DNA of 64,000 nt from Amycolatopsis dendrobii (GCF_014145675.1 NZ_JACGZW010000009.1:372001-436000), one strand, 5' to 3'. Positions 51,998-61,065 are shown, counted from the stretch's first letter. Translations and numbers: made by a program. Notes: generated by a model not told the origin, from the letters alone.

Positions 51998-54900
51998 GTG
52001 TCGGAGGAGGCGCGCCGTCCTCGGCACGCAGCACCGGAGGGGGACGGCGACGAGGCGAAGGCCGCGGACCAGCCGTCCGGGCGGGGCGAGGCGGCCGACG
52101 CTTCGTGGACCCCGCCGCCGCCAGTGCGCTGGGACACCCCGGAACCATCGGTGTCCGGGCGGCTGAACCCGCAGGCCGATCCGGACGCCGAGACGTTGAT
52201 CAACGCTCCGGTGCAGCGCCCGCAGGGTGCTCAGTCCGGGCAGGCGCAGCGGGGCGGTCAGCCAGGCCAGGCCGCGCAGCCCGGGCAGTCCGCACCGTCA
52301 GGCCAGCCCGCGCAGCCGGGGCAGGCTGGGCAGCAGCCGAGGACGCAGGGCCGTCCGGCTCCGCGCGGCGGCCAGCCGATGCCGCCGCAAGGCCGTCCGC
52401 AGGGACAGCCACCGGGCCAGCCGCCGGCGCAAGGCCAGCCGTACCCGGCGCAGCCCGCGCCGCCGTCGCAGGGCCAGCCGCATCCGCCGCAATCGCGCAC
52501 CGGACAGCGGCCGGTCCCGCCGAACCGTCCGCAGCAGGCGCAGGGGAACCGCCCGTCGCGTCCGCCGGAGAACCGTGCCACCGGTCCGAACTCCGGTCCG
52601 ATCCCGATGGGCGCCGCCGCACAGGGCAAGCCCCCGGCTGACGGCGGCGACGCCCCCACGCGTCCGCCGGGCGACCTCGCGCCGGTGATCCTGCCGCAGT
52701 CGAACCAGCCGGTCGCCCCGGTCGACCCGGCCGCGCCGATGCCGACCAGCGTGCTGGCCAGCCCGACGCCGCACACCCAGAGCATCATGCCGCCGACCCC
52801 GCGGGTGGCCCCCGCCGACGGCGGCCCGCTGCCCGACCACGGCACGGACAGCGTCCTGCCCTCCGGAGGCAGTGAGGGACACGGCACCGGCACCCACGGT
52901 TCGCAGGGCTCGCAAGGCACCGGTACCGGCACCGGCACGGGTTCGTTCCCCGGCACCTCCCGGCGCACCGGCTCGCGCGGCACCCGCCGCTCCCGGCGCG
53001 GACGGCTCGGCGCGGGGCTCATCGACGTGCCGCCGGTGCCGTACCGTGATCCGTCGACCGCGGTGCTGGCGAACCCGGTCGTGGCCGAGGACAAGCGGTT
53101 CTGCGGCAACTGCAGCGCGAAGGTCGGCCGCGGCAAGGACGGCCAGCCGGGTGAGCCCGAGGGCACCTGCGAGAAGTGCGGCACGCCGTTCTCGTTCGTC
53201 GCGAAGCTGAAGGCGCACGAGGTCGTCGGCGGCCAGTACGAGGTGCTCGGCGCGCTCGCCTACGGCGGTCTCGGCTGGATCTACCTGGCCAAGGACCACA
53301 ACGTGTCCGACCGCTGGGTCGTGCTGAAGGGCCTGATCGACACCGGCGACTCCACCGCGATGGCCGCCGCGGCGAACGAGCAGCGGTTCCTCGCCGAGGT
53401 CGAGCACCCGAACATCGTCAAGATCCACAACTTCGTGCAGCATCCGGACGCGCAGACCGGCAACACCGTCGGCTACATCGTCATGGAGTACGTCGGCGGC
53501 CAATCGCTGCGCCAGCTCGCGCTGCAGCACCACCGGGAAAGCAACCGGCCGGAGCCGCTGCCGATCGGCCAGGTCATCGCGTACGGCCTGGAGATCCTGC
53601 CCGCGCTCGGCTACCTGCACGGCCAGGGCCTGCTCTACTGCGACCTCAAGCCGGACAACGTCATCCAGACCCGCGAGCAGCTCAAGCTGATCGACCTCGG
53701 CGCGGTGCGCCGGATCGACGACTACGAGAGCCCGCTGTTCTTCACCACCGGCTACAGCGCGCCCGAGCTGGCGTCGCAGGGCGCGTCGGTGTCCTCGGAC
53801 CTGTACACCGTCGGCCGGACGCTGGCCGTGCTGAGCTTCGAGTTCGCCGGCTACACCCGCGAGTTCAAGAACACGCTGCCCGGTCCGGACGCGGTGCCGT
53901 TGTTCGCGCTTTTCGGGTCGTATTACCGGTTCCTGAAGCGGGCCACGCACGCTGATCCGGATCGGCGGTTCATCGCTGCCGACGACATGGCGGACCAGCT
54001 GACCGGGGTCCTGCGCGAGATCATGGCGCTGGGGACTGGGCAGCCGCGGCCCGCCGCGTCGACGGTGTTCGGGCCGGAGAGCCGGACTTTCGGTGTCCAT
54101 CTGGTGGTGCCGGAGCAGGGCGAGCGGGTGCCGCTGCCGGATGCTGCCGAGGTGGTTGCCGGGCTGCCGATTCCGCAGGTCGACACGGACGACCCGGCTG
54201 CCGGTGTGCTCGCTACGACGACTGCGCTTGATCCGCATGAGGCGATCGAGGCGCTGGCTACCGCCCCGCGTGAGTCGATCGAGGTGCGGCTGCGGATTGT
54301 GCGTGCCCGGATCGAGCTGGGCGAGTTCGTGGAGGCGCAGCGGCAGCTGCAGGCGGCGCAGTATTTGGCGATCCGCCACGGGTTTCCGCATGACTGGCGG
54401 ATTGACTGGTATCGCGGGTTGATCGAGCTGGCCGGTGGCCGGCCGCGGGTGGCGCATGTGGCGTTCGACGCGGTTTACGACGATCTGCCCGGCGAGATCG
54501 CGCCGAAGCTGGCGTTGGCGGTCAGTGCCGAGGGCGTCGGGGACTACTTCGGTGCTGCTCGGTTCTACGAGCTGGTTTGGCGGACGGACCGGACTTACGT
54601 GAGTGCGGCGTTCGGGCTTGCTCGGGTGTATCTGGCGCAGGGCGCGCGGGAGAGTGCGGTTGAGGTGCTCGAAGGGGTGCCGGCCACTTCGACGCACTAC
54701 GTGGACGCGCAGGTCGCCGCGATCAAGATCAAGACTCGCGCGCAGGGCAACGGCACCGGTGACCACCCGACTGTTACCGAGGGCGATCTGGTTGATGCGT
54801 CTGGGCGGTTGCAGCGGCTCAACCTGGACGCGGAGCGGCAGACGCGGCTGAGCGCGGAGGTCCTGGAGGCGGCCTACGACTGGCTGAAGGTGCCTGGGCA

Positions 54901-55072
54901 GGCTAAGCCGGTCACTTCGGCGAAGGTGCTGGGGTGTGAGCTGGAGGAGCGGGACGTCCGGTTTGGTCTGGAGCGGTGTTATCGGTCGTTGGCTCGGTTG
55001 ACGGATAACGCTAGTGACCGGATTGCGTTGGTGGATCGGGCGAACGCTATTCGACCTCGGACGCTTACCTGA
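51998..55072 (+). CDS. pknG: PknG, soluble Ser/Thr protein kinase with rubredoxin and TPR domains
   Basis: 1024 residues from GTG 51998, which follows GGGAGGT. The first 350 residues are a Pro/Gln/Gly-rich disordered region, much longer than in mycobacterial PknG (about 750 residues in total). Two CxxC pairs at about 368-394 form the rubredoxin-like domain (FCGNCSAK, CEKCGTP). The kinase domain (about 410-680) has LAYGGLGWIYLAKD, YCDLKPDN and DLGAVRRI. TPRs fill the C-terminus. It phosphorylates GarA-like FHA proteins to control 2-oxoglutarate and glutamate flux. Confidence 0.95.
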   Translation: MSEEARRPRHAAPEGDGDEAKAADQPSGRGEAADASWTPPPPVRWDTPEPSVSGRLNPQADPDAETLINAPVQRPQGAQSGQAQRGGQPGQAAQPGQSAPSGQPAQPGQAGQQPRTQGRPAPRGGQPMPPQGRPQGQPPGQPPAQGQPYPAQPAPPSQGQPHPPQSRTGQRPVPPNRPQQAQGNRPSRPPENRATGPNSGPIPMGAAAQGKPPADGGDAPTRPPGDLAPVILPQSNQPVAPVDPAAPMPTSVLASPTPHTQSIMPPTPRVAPADGGPLPDHGTDSVLPSGGSEGHGTGTHGSQGSQGTGTGTGTGSFPGTSRRTGSRGTRRSRRGRLGAGLIDVPPVPYRDPSTAVLANPVVAEDKRFCGNCSAKVGRGKDGQPGEPEGTCEKCGTPFSFVAKLKAHEVVGGQYEVLGALAYGGLGWIYLAKDHNVSDRWVVLKGLIDTGDSTAMAAAANEQRFLAEVEHPNIVKIHNFVQHPDAQTGNTVGYIVMEYVGGQSLRQLALQHHRESNRPEPLPIGQVIAYGLEILPALGYLHGQGLLYCDLKPDNVIQTREQLKLIDLGAVRRIDDYESPLFFTTGYSAPELASQGASVSSDLYTVGRTLAVLSFEFAGYTREFKNTLPGPDAVPLFALFGSYYRFLKRATHADPDRRFIAADDMADQLTGVLREIMALGTGQPRPAASTVFGPESRTFGVHLVVPEQGERVPLPDAAEVVAGLPIPQVDTDDPAAGVLATTTALDPHEAIEALATAPRESIEVRLRIVRARIELGEFVEAQRQLQAAQYLAIRHGFPHDWRIDWYRGLIELAGGRPRVAHVAFDAVYDDLPGEIAPKLALAVSAEGVGDYFGAARFYELVWRTDRTYVSAAFGLARVYLAQGARESAVEVLEGVPATSTHYVDAQVAAIKIKTRAQGNGTGDHPTVTEGDLVDASGRLQRLNLDAERQTRLSAEVLEAAYDWLKVPGQAKPVTSAKVLGCELEERDVRFGLERCYRSLARLTDNASDRIALVDRANAIRPRTLT

Positions 55073-55142
55073 GCGGCTCGTCGCCTGGTGGCGACATCGG
55101 GCCCTTGGTTGCGTGGGGCACCCCGTTGGCCCATTGTGCTGA

Positions 55143-55227
55143 CGGTTCGGGGGTGCTTGTCAAGGCGGGAAAGATGCCTTGACAAGCACCCCCGAACCGC
55201 AGGGCGGCTTCGTATCGGGGTTGGGGG
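55143..55227 (-). repeat. Dispersed palindromic repeat, copy 2
   Basis: Two perfect 24-base arms (55143-55166 and 55176-55199) enclose a GGGAAAGAT loop. The flanking box at 55207-55227 is, read on the minus strand, the CCCCCAACCCCGATACGAAG motif also found at 30295. The inner TCAAGGC/GCCTTGA arms and loop match copy 1. It may end pknG transcription, but its recurrence marks it as a genomic repeat family. Confidence 0.8.
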
Positions 55228-55282
55228 AGGGCTGGGTGCCTCGCTGGTCTGGGTGCAGCGGCTGCGGTTTGGTGGTGGGGCT

Positions 55283-55369
55283 TGCGCCCCAATGTGGCAT
55301 TGGGTGCATGTGACGCACCCAATGTGGCGTTCGGTGCGTGGGACGCACCCAATGCCACATTGGGGCGCA
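55283..55369. repeat. Second large palindrome with internal copies
   Basis: Perfect 25-base arms lie at 55283-55307 and 55345-55369. The 37-base spacer carries two more partial copies of the GCACCCAATGTGGC motif. Downstream, GTGAAGGG recurs near 55398, 55430 and 55457. The whole 450-base gap between pknG and the thioesterase is repeat sequence without a gene. Confidence 0.75.
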
Positions 55370-55523
55370 TCTCGGCGGGTGCCGGGCGGGCGGGGCGTGA
55401 AGGGCTCCCTTGGGGAATCCACGCCCGTGAAGGGGGCTCGCGCGGTCGGTGGAGGGGCGTGAAGGGAATCTGCGGCTGTCCGGGTGGCCCTCACGCGCTC
55501 TAGGCTGCCCGATCGGCCGAGGG

Positions 55524-56102
55524 TCAGGGGTTGATGTCCCACTCGCGCTTGTTGCGCCGGTGCTGTTCGGCGAGCTTCTCCAGCGCCTGCGGGTCGCCGT
55601 GGGTGCTGAAGTGCTCGAAGCCCACCGCGATGAACACCGCGCGGGCATTGACCGCCACGGGCCCGTCCGCGGCGTCCAGATGGCCGTCCGCGCTCACGTA
55701 GATCTTCCGGCCGGCGACTCCGTCCAGGCGGGCCTCGATGTACAGCGTCGAGCCGACCGGCACCGGGCGGCGGAAGTCCGTCTCCAGCTTGCCCGTCACC
55801 GCGGGGCGGTGCAGCAGGTTGCCGACCGTCGAGCCGAGTGCCTCGTCGAAGGCGCAGGCCAGCAGGCCGCCGTGGGCGAGTCCGGGGGCGCCCTGGTGTG
55901 CGGCGGTCACGGTGAACTTCGAGTGCACCGTGTAGCCCTCGCCGATGGCTGAGCGCAGGTGCAGGCCGTCGTCCACCTCGTCGCCGCAGCCGAAGCATTC
56001 GGCGAAGTGGGCGCCTAGTTCGGTGCCGGGGGCGGGGGCCTTCGGGTGGATCTCCGGCGGCTCCACCGGCACCGGCGGCCACGGGCCGGAAACAGGACTC
56101 AT
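55524..56102 (-). CDS. PaaI-family hotdog thioesterase
   Basis: 192 residues. CFGCGDEVDDGLHLR near residue 36 and GLAHGGLLACAFDEALG near 75 are characteristic of the PaaI/THEM4-like group, in which the HGG and Asp/Glu residues catalyse acyl-CoA hydrolysis. A metal-like CxxC is present. It stands alone between the repeat region and a divergent transporter. Confidence 0.9.
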   Translation of the reverse strand: MSPVSGPWPPVPVEPPEIHPKAPAPGTELGAHFAECFGCGDEVDDGLHLRSAIGEGYTVHSKFTVTAAHQGAPGLAHGGLLACAFDEALGSTVGNLLHRPAVTGKLETDFRRPVPVGSTLYIEARLDGVAGRKIYVSADGHLDAADGPVAVNARAVFIAVGFEHFSTHGDPQALEKLAEQHRRNKREWDINP

Positions 56103-56306
56103 GGGACGACGTTAACCCGGCGGAAGGACCCGCCGGCACCCGCCCTGACCGGCGCGGCCGCATTTCCTGAGCGCAGGGTAGTCGGAAAATTCCGCACGGT
56201 AGAAATTTCGCGACTCACCCTGCCAGCTTGGTTCAACGGGTCAAGACTGGGGAAATGTGCTCCAACGGATGGACCGGGACGTGTGCAGGAGGAGGTCACC
56301 GCCGGG

Positions 56307-57665
56307 ATGAGTGAGCCAAAGACGGGGAAACCCGAGGTCGATCAGAGAACAGTCAAACGCGCGGTGATCGCGTCCGCGATGGGTAATGCGACCGAGTGGT
56401 ACGACTACGGCGTATTCACCTCGGGCGCGATCGCGACGAGTATCGGGACACTGTTCTTCCCCGGCGAGGGCAACGCGGTGCTGAAATCGCTTGCCCTGCT
56501 GGCAGTCGGCTTCATCGTACGACCGTTCGGCGGAGCGTTCTTCGGCCCGTTGGGGGACAAGCTCGGCAGGCAGAAGGTTCTCGCGCTCACCATTCTGCTG
56601 ATGTCCGGCTGCACCTTCCTGGTCGGCGTGCTGCCGACGTACTCAGGCGGCTACAGCATGGGCATCGCGGCGCCGATCGCGATCTTGCTGCTGCGCCTCA
56701 TTCAGGGCTTCTCCACCGGTGGCGAGTACGGCGGTGCGGCGACGTTCATCGCGGAATACGCGCCGACGAAACGGCGCGGTTTCTTCGGTTCGTTCCTGGA
56801 GATGGGCACGCTGGCCGGCTACGTGCTCGGCAACTCGGTCGTGCTGATCACTTACCTGTCGCTCTCGACCGAGCAGTTCGACTCGTGGGGCTGGCGGATT
56901 CCGTTCTTCATCGCGCTTCCGATCGGTGCGATCGGGCTGTACCTGCGGTCGAAGCTCGAGGACACGCCGGAGTTCCGCAGGCTCGAGGCGGCGGGCGAAA
57001 AGTCGGAGAAGGCTCCGCTCAAGGAGACCATCCAGCGCAACTGGCGGATGATCCTGAACCTGATCGGGATCGTGCTGCTGCTGAACATCGCCGACTACAT
57101 GCTGCTCACGACGATGCCGACGTATTTCACCGACACTCTGCACATCGGCGACACCGAGTCCAGCCTGATCATCATCGGGGTGGAAATCGTGCAGTTCGCG
57201 CTGCTGATCCCGCTGGGCGCGCTGTCGGACCGGATCGGCCGGAAACCCTTGCTGCTCACCGCGGCCATCGGATTCATCGTGCTGAGCTGGCCCAGCATCA
57301 AGCTGATGCAGAGCGGCAGCCTGCTGTGGCTGATCGTCGGTTTCCTGGTCGTGGCGATCCTGCTGGCGCTGATGCTGGCGGTGATCGGCTCGACGTTCCC
57401 GGCGATGTTCCCGACGCGCGTGCGGTACGGCTCGTTCGCGATCGGCTACAACATCTCGACGTCGCTGTTCGGCGGCACCTGCGGCGTGATCGTCACGGCG
57501 TTGATCGGCAGCACCGGCAACGCGGACTGGCCGGCGTACTACTTGATCATCGCGGCCCTCATCGCGCTGGTCCCGATCATCAAGATCCCGGAAACGGCAC
57601 GGGTGCCGATCGAGGAGATCGACACCGCGGACACCGGCGGCAAGCTCGCCGGCGCCAGCAAGTGA
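56307..57665 (+). CDS. MHS-family MFS transporter (ProP/KgtP-like)
   Basis: 452 residues from ATG 56307, preceded by AGGAGGAGGT. Twelve membrane helices are predicted. FGPLGDKLGRQKVLALTI and GGEYGGAATFIAEYAP are the metabolite:H+ symporter signatures. The substrate may be proline/betaine, 2-oxoglutarate or a dicarboxylate. An upstream in-frame extension is Arg-rich and not believed. A strong terminator follows. Confidence 0.9.
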   Translation: MSEPKTGKPEVDQRTVKRAVIASAMGNATEWYDYGVFTSGAIATSIGTLFFPGEGNAVLKSLALLAVGFIVRPFGGAFFGPLGDKLGRQKVLALTILLMSGCTFLVGVLPTYSGGYSMGIAAPIAILLLRLIQGFSTGGEYGGAATFIAEYAPTKRRGFFGSFLEMGTLAGYVLGNSVVLITYLSLSTEQFDSWGWRIPFFIALPIGAIGLYLRSKLEDTPEFRRLEAAGEKSEKAPLKETIQRNWRMILNLIGIVLLLNIADYMLLTTMPTYFTDTLHIGDTESSLIIIGVEIVQFALLIPLGALSDRIGRKPLLLTAAIGFIVLSWPSIKLMQSGSLLWLIVGFLVVAILLALMLAVIGSTFPAMFPTRVRYGSFAIGYNISTSLFGGTCGVIVTALIGSTGNADWPAYYLIIAALIALVPIIKIPETARVPIEEIDTADTGGKLAGASK

Positions 57666-57682
57666 GCGTCTGAACTCACAAG

Positions 57683-57721
57683 AAAACCGCCCTCCGTCCA
57701 TTAAGGACAGAGGGCGGTTTT
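57683..57721. terminator. Bidirectional Rho-independent terminator
   Basis: AAAACCGCCCT and AGGGCGGTTTT arms with inner GTCC/GGAC pairing end both the transporter and the small convergent gene. Confidence 0.9.
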
Positions 57722-57730
57722 CGTTTAAAG

Positions 57731-57850
57731 TCAGCTGTTCTGCGTCGCCTCGACCGCCTGCGGAGCGAAGCGCTTGCGGGCCCAAGCTGCCAGGCCACCG
57801 GCGACCACGACGGCAACAACGGTTTCGATCATCAGTGCAACGAGCACCAT
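57731..57850 (-). CDS. 39-residue single-pass membrane protein
   Basis: ATG 57850 follows TGAGGAGGAAGCACC, an ideal ribosome site. The sequence starts MVLVALMIETVVAVVVAGGL, one membrane helix, then WARKRFAPQ gives a positive cytoplasmic end. It is convergent with the MHS transporter and shares its terminator. A small membrane protein of unknown role; too short for most gene callers. Confidence 0.65.
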   Translation of the reverse strand: MVLVALMIETVVAVVVAGGLAAWARKRFAPQAVEATQNS

Positions 57851-58016
57851 GGTGCTTCCTCCTCAGGTTGTCGGGCCGGCCAATCCTGTGCCGGCTGAGC
57901 GACTGGTTCGACGGCCGCTCCGGCCGCCACTGAGAACATCGCCCCGGAAGCCTGGGATATTTCGTCGAAAACCCACTTGATCTGGTGACGTCGGCCACTC
58001 TTGCCGCGAATGCGTT

Positions 58017-58514
58017 TCAGCCGGAGGTCGGGCTGGGTAACGACGCGGTTCCCGCAGGTGAACGCATGGATGCGGGCGCCCGTTCGCTGGTGGTCGGATG
58101 CGCCCGCGGCGGTTGCGCGGGCCGCGCCGTTCCCGTCCGCTGAGCAGCCGGCTCCGTCGGCGGTTGCTTGTCCGGCGAGCCCGGGCTCACCGCCGGGCCG
58201 GGTGCCGGATCCGCCGGAGTCTTCATCGGCCCGGCCGGACTGGACGGGGCGGGCGAGACGGTGGCGAGCCCCGGCCCGGCGGGCATGACCGGCGGCTGCT
58301 CGGTCGCGCGGCTGCCCACCGCGAGACCGGCCGCCACGAGCACCGCGATTGTCGCGGCCGAGCTTCCCGCGACCGCCCAGCGCTTGCGCTTCCGGCGGAT
58401 GGCGGCACCGCGGACGATCACGTCGGCGGCGTCGACCCGCATGGGCGGGCCGTCCGGCGCCTGCGCGAACAAGGCGCGCACGGCCTCAGTGTTCTCGTCG
58501 TCTTCGGAGACCAT
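58017..58514 (-). CDS. Putative membrane anti-sigma-like protein
   Basis: 165 residues from ATG 58514 after GGGAGG; GTG 58523 overlapping the sigma stop is an alternative. A cytosolic acidic N-terminus (residues 1-40) is followed by RRKRKRW and one membrane helix (about 45-68). The remainder is an outer Pro/Ser/Ala-rich tail. Its coupling to an ECF sigma gene and its topology suggest an anti-sigma factor, but no zinc HxxxCxxC motif is present. Confidence 0.72.
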   Translation of the reverse strand: MVSEDDENTEAVRALFAQAPDGPPMRVDAADVIVRGAAIRRKRKRWAVAGSSAATIAVLVAAGLAVGSRATEQPPVMPAGPGLATVSPAPSSPAGPMKTPADPAPGPAVSPGSPDKQPPTEPAAQRTGTARPAQPPRAHPTTSERAPASMRSPAGTASLPSPTSG

Positions 58515-58519
58515 CTCGT

Positions 58520-59065
58520 TCACCTCCCTCCAGGAACGGGCAGTGCCTCGAAATGCGGGCCCAGCCGGGTCCGCAGGGTGGCCAGCCCGCGCGCGGCCTG
58601 GCTTTTCACCGTGCCGGTCCGGCAGCCGAGCGCCGCGGCGGTCTCCTCGACGGACAGGTCCTCGAAGTACCGCAGCACCAGCACCGCGCGCTGGCGCGGG
58701 GCCAACGCGGCGAGTGCCTGCTGGATCAGCTGGTCGTGCTCAGTCTCGGCGGCAGGAGCCGGGACGTCGGGTGGTGCGTCGGTGAGCCGCTCCCGTTTCC
58801 AGCGGCTGCGGCGGTTCTCCGCGAGGAAAGTGCGCAGCACGATTTTGCGCGCGTAGGCGTCGAGCGCGTCGTGCCGGGCCAGCCGCGGCCAGGCGAGGTA
58901 CAGCTTGAGCAGCGCCGCCTGTGCGAGATCCTCGGCCCGGTGCCAGTCCCCGCAAAGCAGGTAGGCCGTGGACCGCAGGCTGTGCGCGCGCTCGCCGAAG
59001 TACCGGGCGAACTCGCCGTCCCACGGCGAGCTCTGCCCGGACGCCGGACGGGAGCGGGAGGGCAC
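58520..59065 (-). CDS. SigE-family ECF RNA polymerase sigma factor
   Basis: 181 residues. Region 2 covers about 20-85 (AYLLCGDWHRAEDLAQAALLKLY) and region 4 about 115-165 (LAPRQRAVLVLRYFEDLSVEETAAALGC). Wording matches the SigE-family (ECF50-like) sigma factors of actinomycetes. It overlaps or abuts the membrane protein gene that may inhibit it, and the secreted protein at 59073 could be in its regulon. Confidence 0.93.
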   Translation of the reverse strand: MPSRSRPASGQSSPWDGEFARYFGERAHSLRSTAYLLCGDWHRAEDLAQAALLKLYLAWPRLARHDALDAYARKIVLRTFLAENRRSRWKRERLTDAPPDVPAPAAETEHDQLIQQALAALAPRQRAVLVLRYFEDLSVEETAAALGCRTGTVKSQAARGLATLRTRLGPHFEALPVPGGR

Positions 59066-59072
59066 CGGGCGA

Positions 59073-59375
59073 TCAGCCCCAGACCGAGGGCAGGTGCAGG
59101 TCGCCGGTCGGGCCGGCGGGCACGGCGGTCGGGACGCGCTTGGACTTCGCGGGCTGACCCGGCGCGGCGACCTTCGGCGCGGCCGGGGCGGCGGTGGTCT
59201 GCCGGTCAGTGGGCGCCGGGGCGGGCGCGGCGGTGGGCCGCTCGGCCGGGGCGGTCTGCGTCGGGGCCGGCTGCGCCGCCGGCGGTGCGTCCGCGGCGAA
59301 AGCGACCGCGCCGCCGGTCAGCGCGCCTCCGGCGAGCAGCAGCGAACCGATGGCGAGAGCGAAGCGAACACGCAC
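59073..59375 (-). CDS. Secreted Pro/Ala-rich small protein
   Basis: 100 residues from GTG 59375. A Sec signal peptide (FALAIGSLLLAGGALTGGAVAFA) is followed by a Pro/Ala/Thr-rich chain without cysteines and a GDLHLPSVWG end. It stops 7 bp upstream of the sigma gene start on the same strand, so it may be the operon's first gene. Function unknown. Confidence 0.7.
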   Translation of the reverse strand: MRVRFALAIGSLLLAGGALTGGAVAFAADAPPAAQPAPTQTAPAERPTAAPAPAPTDRQTTAAPAAPKVAAPGQPAKSKRVPTAVPAGPTGDLHLPSVWG

Positions 59376-59489
59376 GAGTTTCCTCCTGGTTCAGGCGAGC
59401 GCCGGGTGGCGCTTCTCTGCTCTAGTCATGCGGTCGGAGTTCGCCGGGGTTGCATCGGGTTTTTTCTTTTTCCCGCCGGGACAGGCGAA

Positions 59490-59521
59490 CGGCCGGGAGC
59501 GTTCGAGAGCTCCCGGCCGTC
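59490..59521. terminator. Hairpin terminator after the L,D-transpeptidase
   Basis: ACGGCCGGGAGC and GCTCCCGGCCGT are perfect 12-bp arms with an 8-base loop, 26 bp beyond the stop codon. No T-tract. Confidence 0.6.
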
Positions 59522-59546
59522 TGGTTGGCGCTTGTTCGGTTCGCGG

Positions 59547-60755
59547 TCAGGCGGCGAGCGCCGACAGTTTGGTCCACGACGCCCAGTCGTAGGTCCAGTC
59601 GCTGTAGTCGCCGTCCTTCGCGCCCAGCTGCTGGGTGCTGCCGGAGATCTCCACCGGGTCGCCGGGAAGGACGCTGTCGAAGTAGATCTTCGCGTTCGCC
59701 GGCGACAGGTTGAGGCAGCCGTGCGAGATGTTCTTCTTGCCCTGCGCCCAGATCGACCCCGCGAGACCGTGGATGAACTCGCCGTTGTTGGAGATCCGGA
59801 CCGCCCACGGCACGTTCACGTCGGTGTAGTTGTAGCGCGGGTTGCTCATCGAGTACGTCGAGTGCTTCGACATGACCACGTGCGTGCCGCTGTGCGTGAC
59901 GCGGCCAGGGTCGGAATCGAGGCCGTAGCTCACCGGGAAGTCCATGACCTGCTGTCCGTCGCGGATGACCTGCATGGTGTGTTCCTGGGTGTTGCCCTTG
60001 ACGATCTGCGAGCGGCCGATGGTGAAGCTCGCGGAGACGTCCTGCTTGCCGTAGACGCCGTCGCCCATCGAAACGCCGTAGATGTTGGCCGAGACGACGA
60101 CCTTCGTGTTCGGCTTGAAGTACTCCTTCGGCCGCCAGTGCACCGAAGTGTCGCCGTTGAGCCACGCCCACGCGCCCTCGGTCTTCGGCGTGGTCTCCAC
60201 CGACAGCGCGCGCTCGACGGATGCCTTGTCCTTGACCGCGCTCGGGAACGTGAGCGCGATCGGCATCGCGATGCCGTAGGTCTGGCCGTCGCCGACGTTC
60301 AGACTGCCCTGCATCTGGCGGCGCGGTTTGACCGTGGTGAACGAGCCGGCGATCTGGACCTGCTTGCCGTCCTCGCCGGTGGCCTGCCCGGACCAGGTGT
60401 AGGTCTTGCCGTAGCCGAGGTCTTCGGTGCTGCTCCAGCTCTTCTTGTCCGGGGACTGCTGTCCCTGCACCTGTTTGCCGTCGGCGTTCGTGAGCGTGAC
60501 GGCTCCGATGGTGCCGTTCGCGACGGTCACCTTCGCCGGTTCGCCCGGCGCGACGTCGCCCGCGCCGGAAGCGGGCGTGAGCGCCACGGCCGCCGGTTTC
60601 ACCGGCGTGGCAGGCGCCTCGGTAGGCCCGCCGCCCGCGGTCCCGCCCGCGTTCACGCTCGAACCGCCGCTGCTGCACGCCCCGAGCGTCAGCGCGGCGA
60701 TCAAGCCCAGCACCGCGACGCCGGCCCGGCGGCGTGCGAAGTGTCGGATTGTCAC
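59547..60755 (-). CDS. L,D-transpeptidase lipoprotein (LdtMt2-like)
   Basis: 402 residues from GTG 60755. Lipobox LGAC gives a lipidated Cys at residue 27. Two immunoglobulin-like domains (about 60-250) are followed by the YkuD catalytic domain with HGLAGSIW and ISHGCLNLSP, where Cys 347 is the nucleophile. It makes 3-3 cross-links in peptidoglycan and resists most beta-lactams except carbapenems. A long N-terminal in-frame extension to 60890 is rejected. Confidence 0.94.
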   Translation of the reverse strand: MTIRHFARRRAGVAVLGLIAALTLGACSSGGSSVNAGGTAGGGPTEAPATPVKPAAVALTPASGAGDVAPGEPAKVTVANGTIGAVTLTNADGKQVQGQQSPDKKSWSSTEDLGYGKTYTWSGQATGEDGKQVQIAGSFTTVKPRRQMQGSLNVGDGQTYGIAMPIALTFPSAVKDKASVERALSVETTPKTEGAWAWLNGDTSVHWRPKEYFKPNTKVVVSANIYGVSMGDGVYGKQDVSASFTIGRSQIVKGNTQEHTMQVIRDGQQVMDFPVSYGLDSDPGRVTHSGTHVVMSKHSTYSMSNPRYNYTDVNVPWAVRISNNGEFIHGLAGSIWAQGKKNISHGCLNLSPANAKIYFDSVLPGDPVEISGSTQQLGAKDGDYSDWTYDWASWTKLSALAA

Positions 60756-61065
60756 ACCGATCCCCAATCTCCCCTTGGTACCCCGAACACCCAGACGTCC
60801 CGAGACGGCTTCACGTTCACCGGAAACGGGGTGACCAGCATCACACTGCACCGAGTGACCATTACGGAACCGGCTCGACCGACCGCGCACTGTGTATCCC
60901 CGAAGTGCGCTGGGTGTACTGGATCAGAGTAGCCGCGGGGCCCGACAGCGGTGCGTAGGCGGCGATACGACGTTCCGGTGATGCGCGCACGTCGGAACCG
61001 ATCCTTGCGATCAACGGGGTTCAGATTTGGTGAGATCCCGGTAGGCTGCTGACCAGGCCGTCGTT
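60756..61065. other. Intergenic region between L,D-transpeptidase and cspA copy 2
   Basis: About 310 bases that must hold the divergent promoters. I see no gene, tRNA or strong inverted repeat in it. Confidence 0.5.

Noticed and set aside
52298..54766. 822-codon minus-strand frame opposite pknG
   Set aside because: It is antisense to the pknG coding sequence and has no recognisable protein features.
55283..55369. CRISPR-like or tRNA-like array after pknG
   Set aside because: The repeats are inverted palindromes with internal copies, not direct repeats with spacers, and cannot form a cloverleaf.
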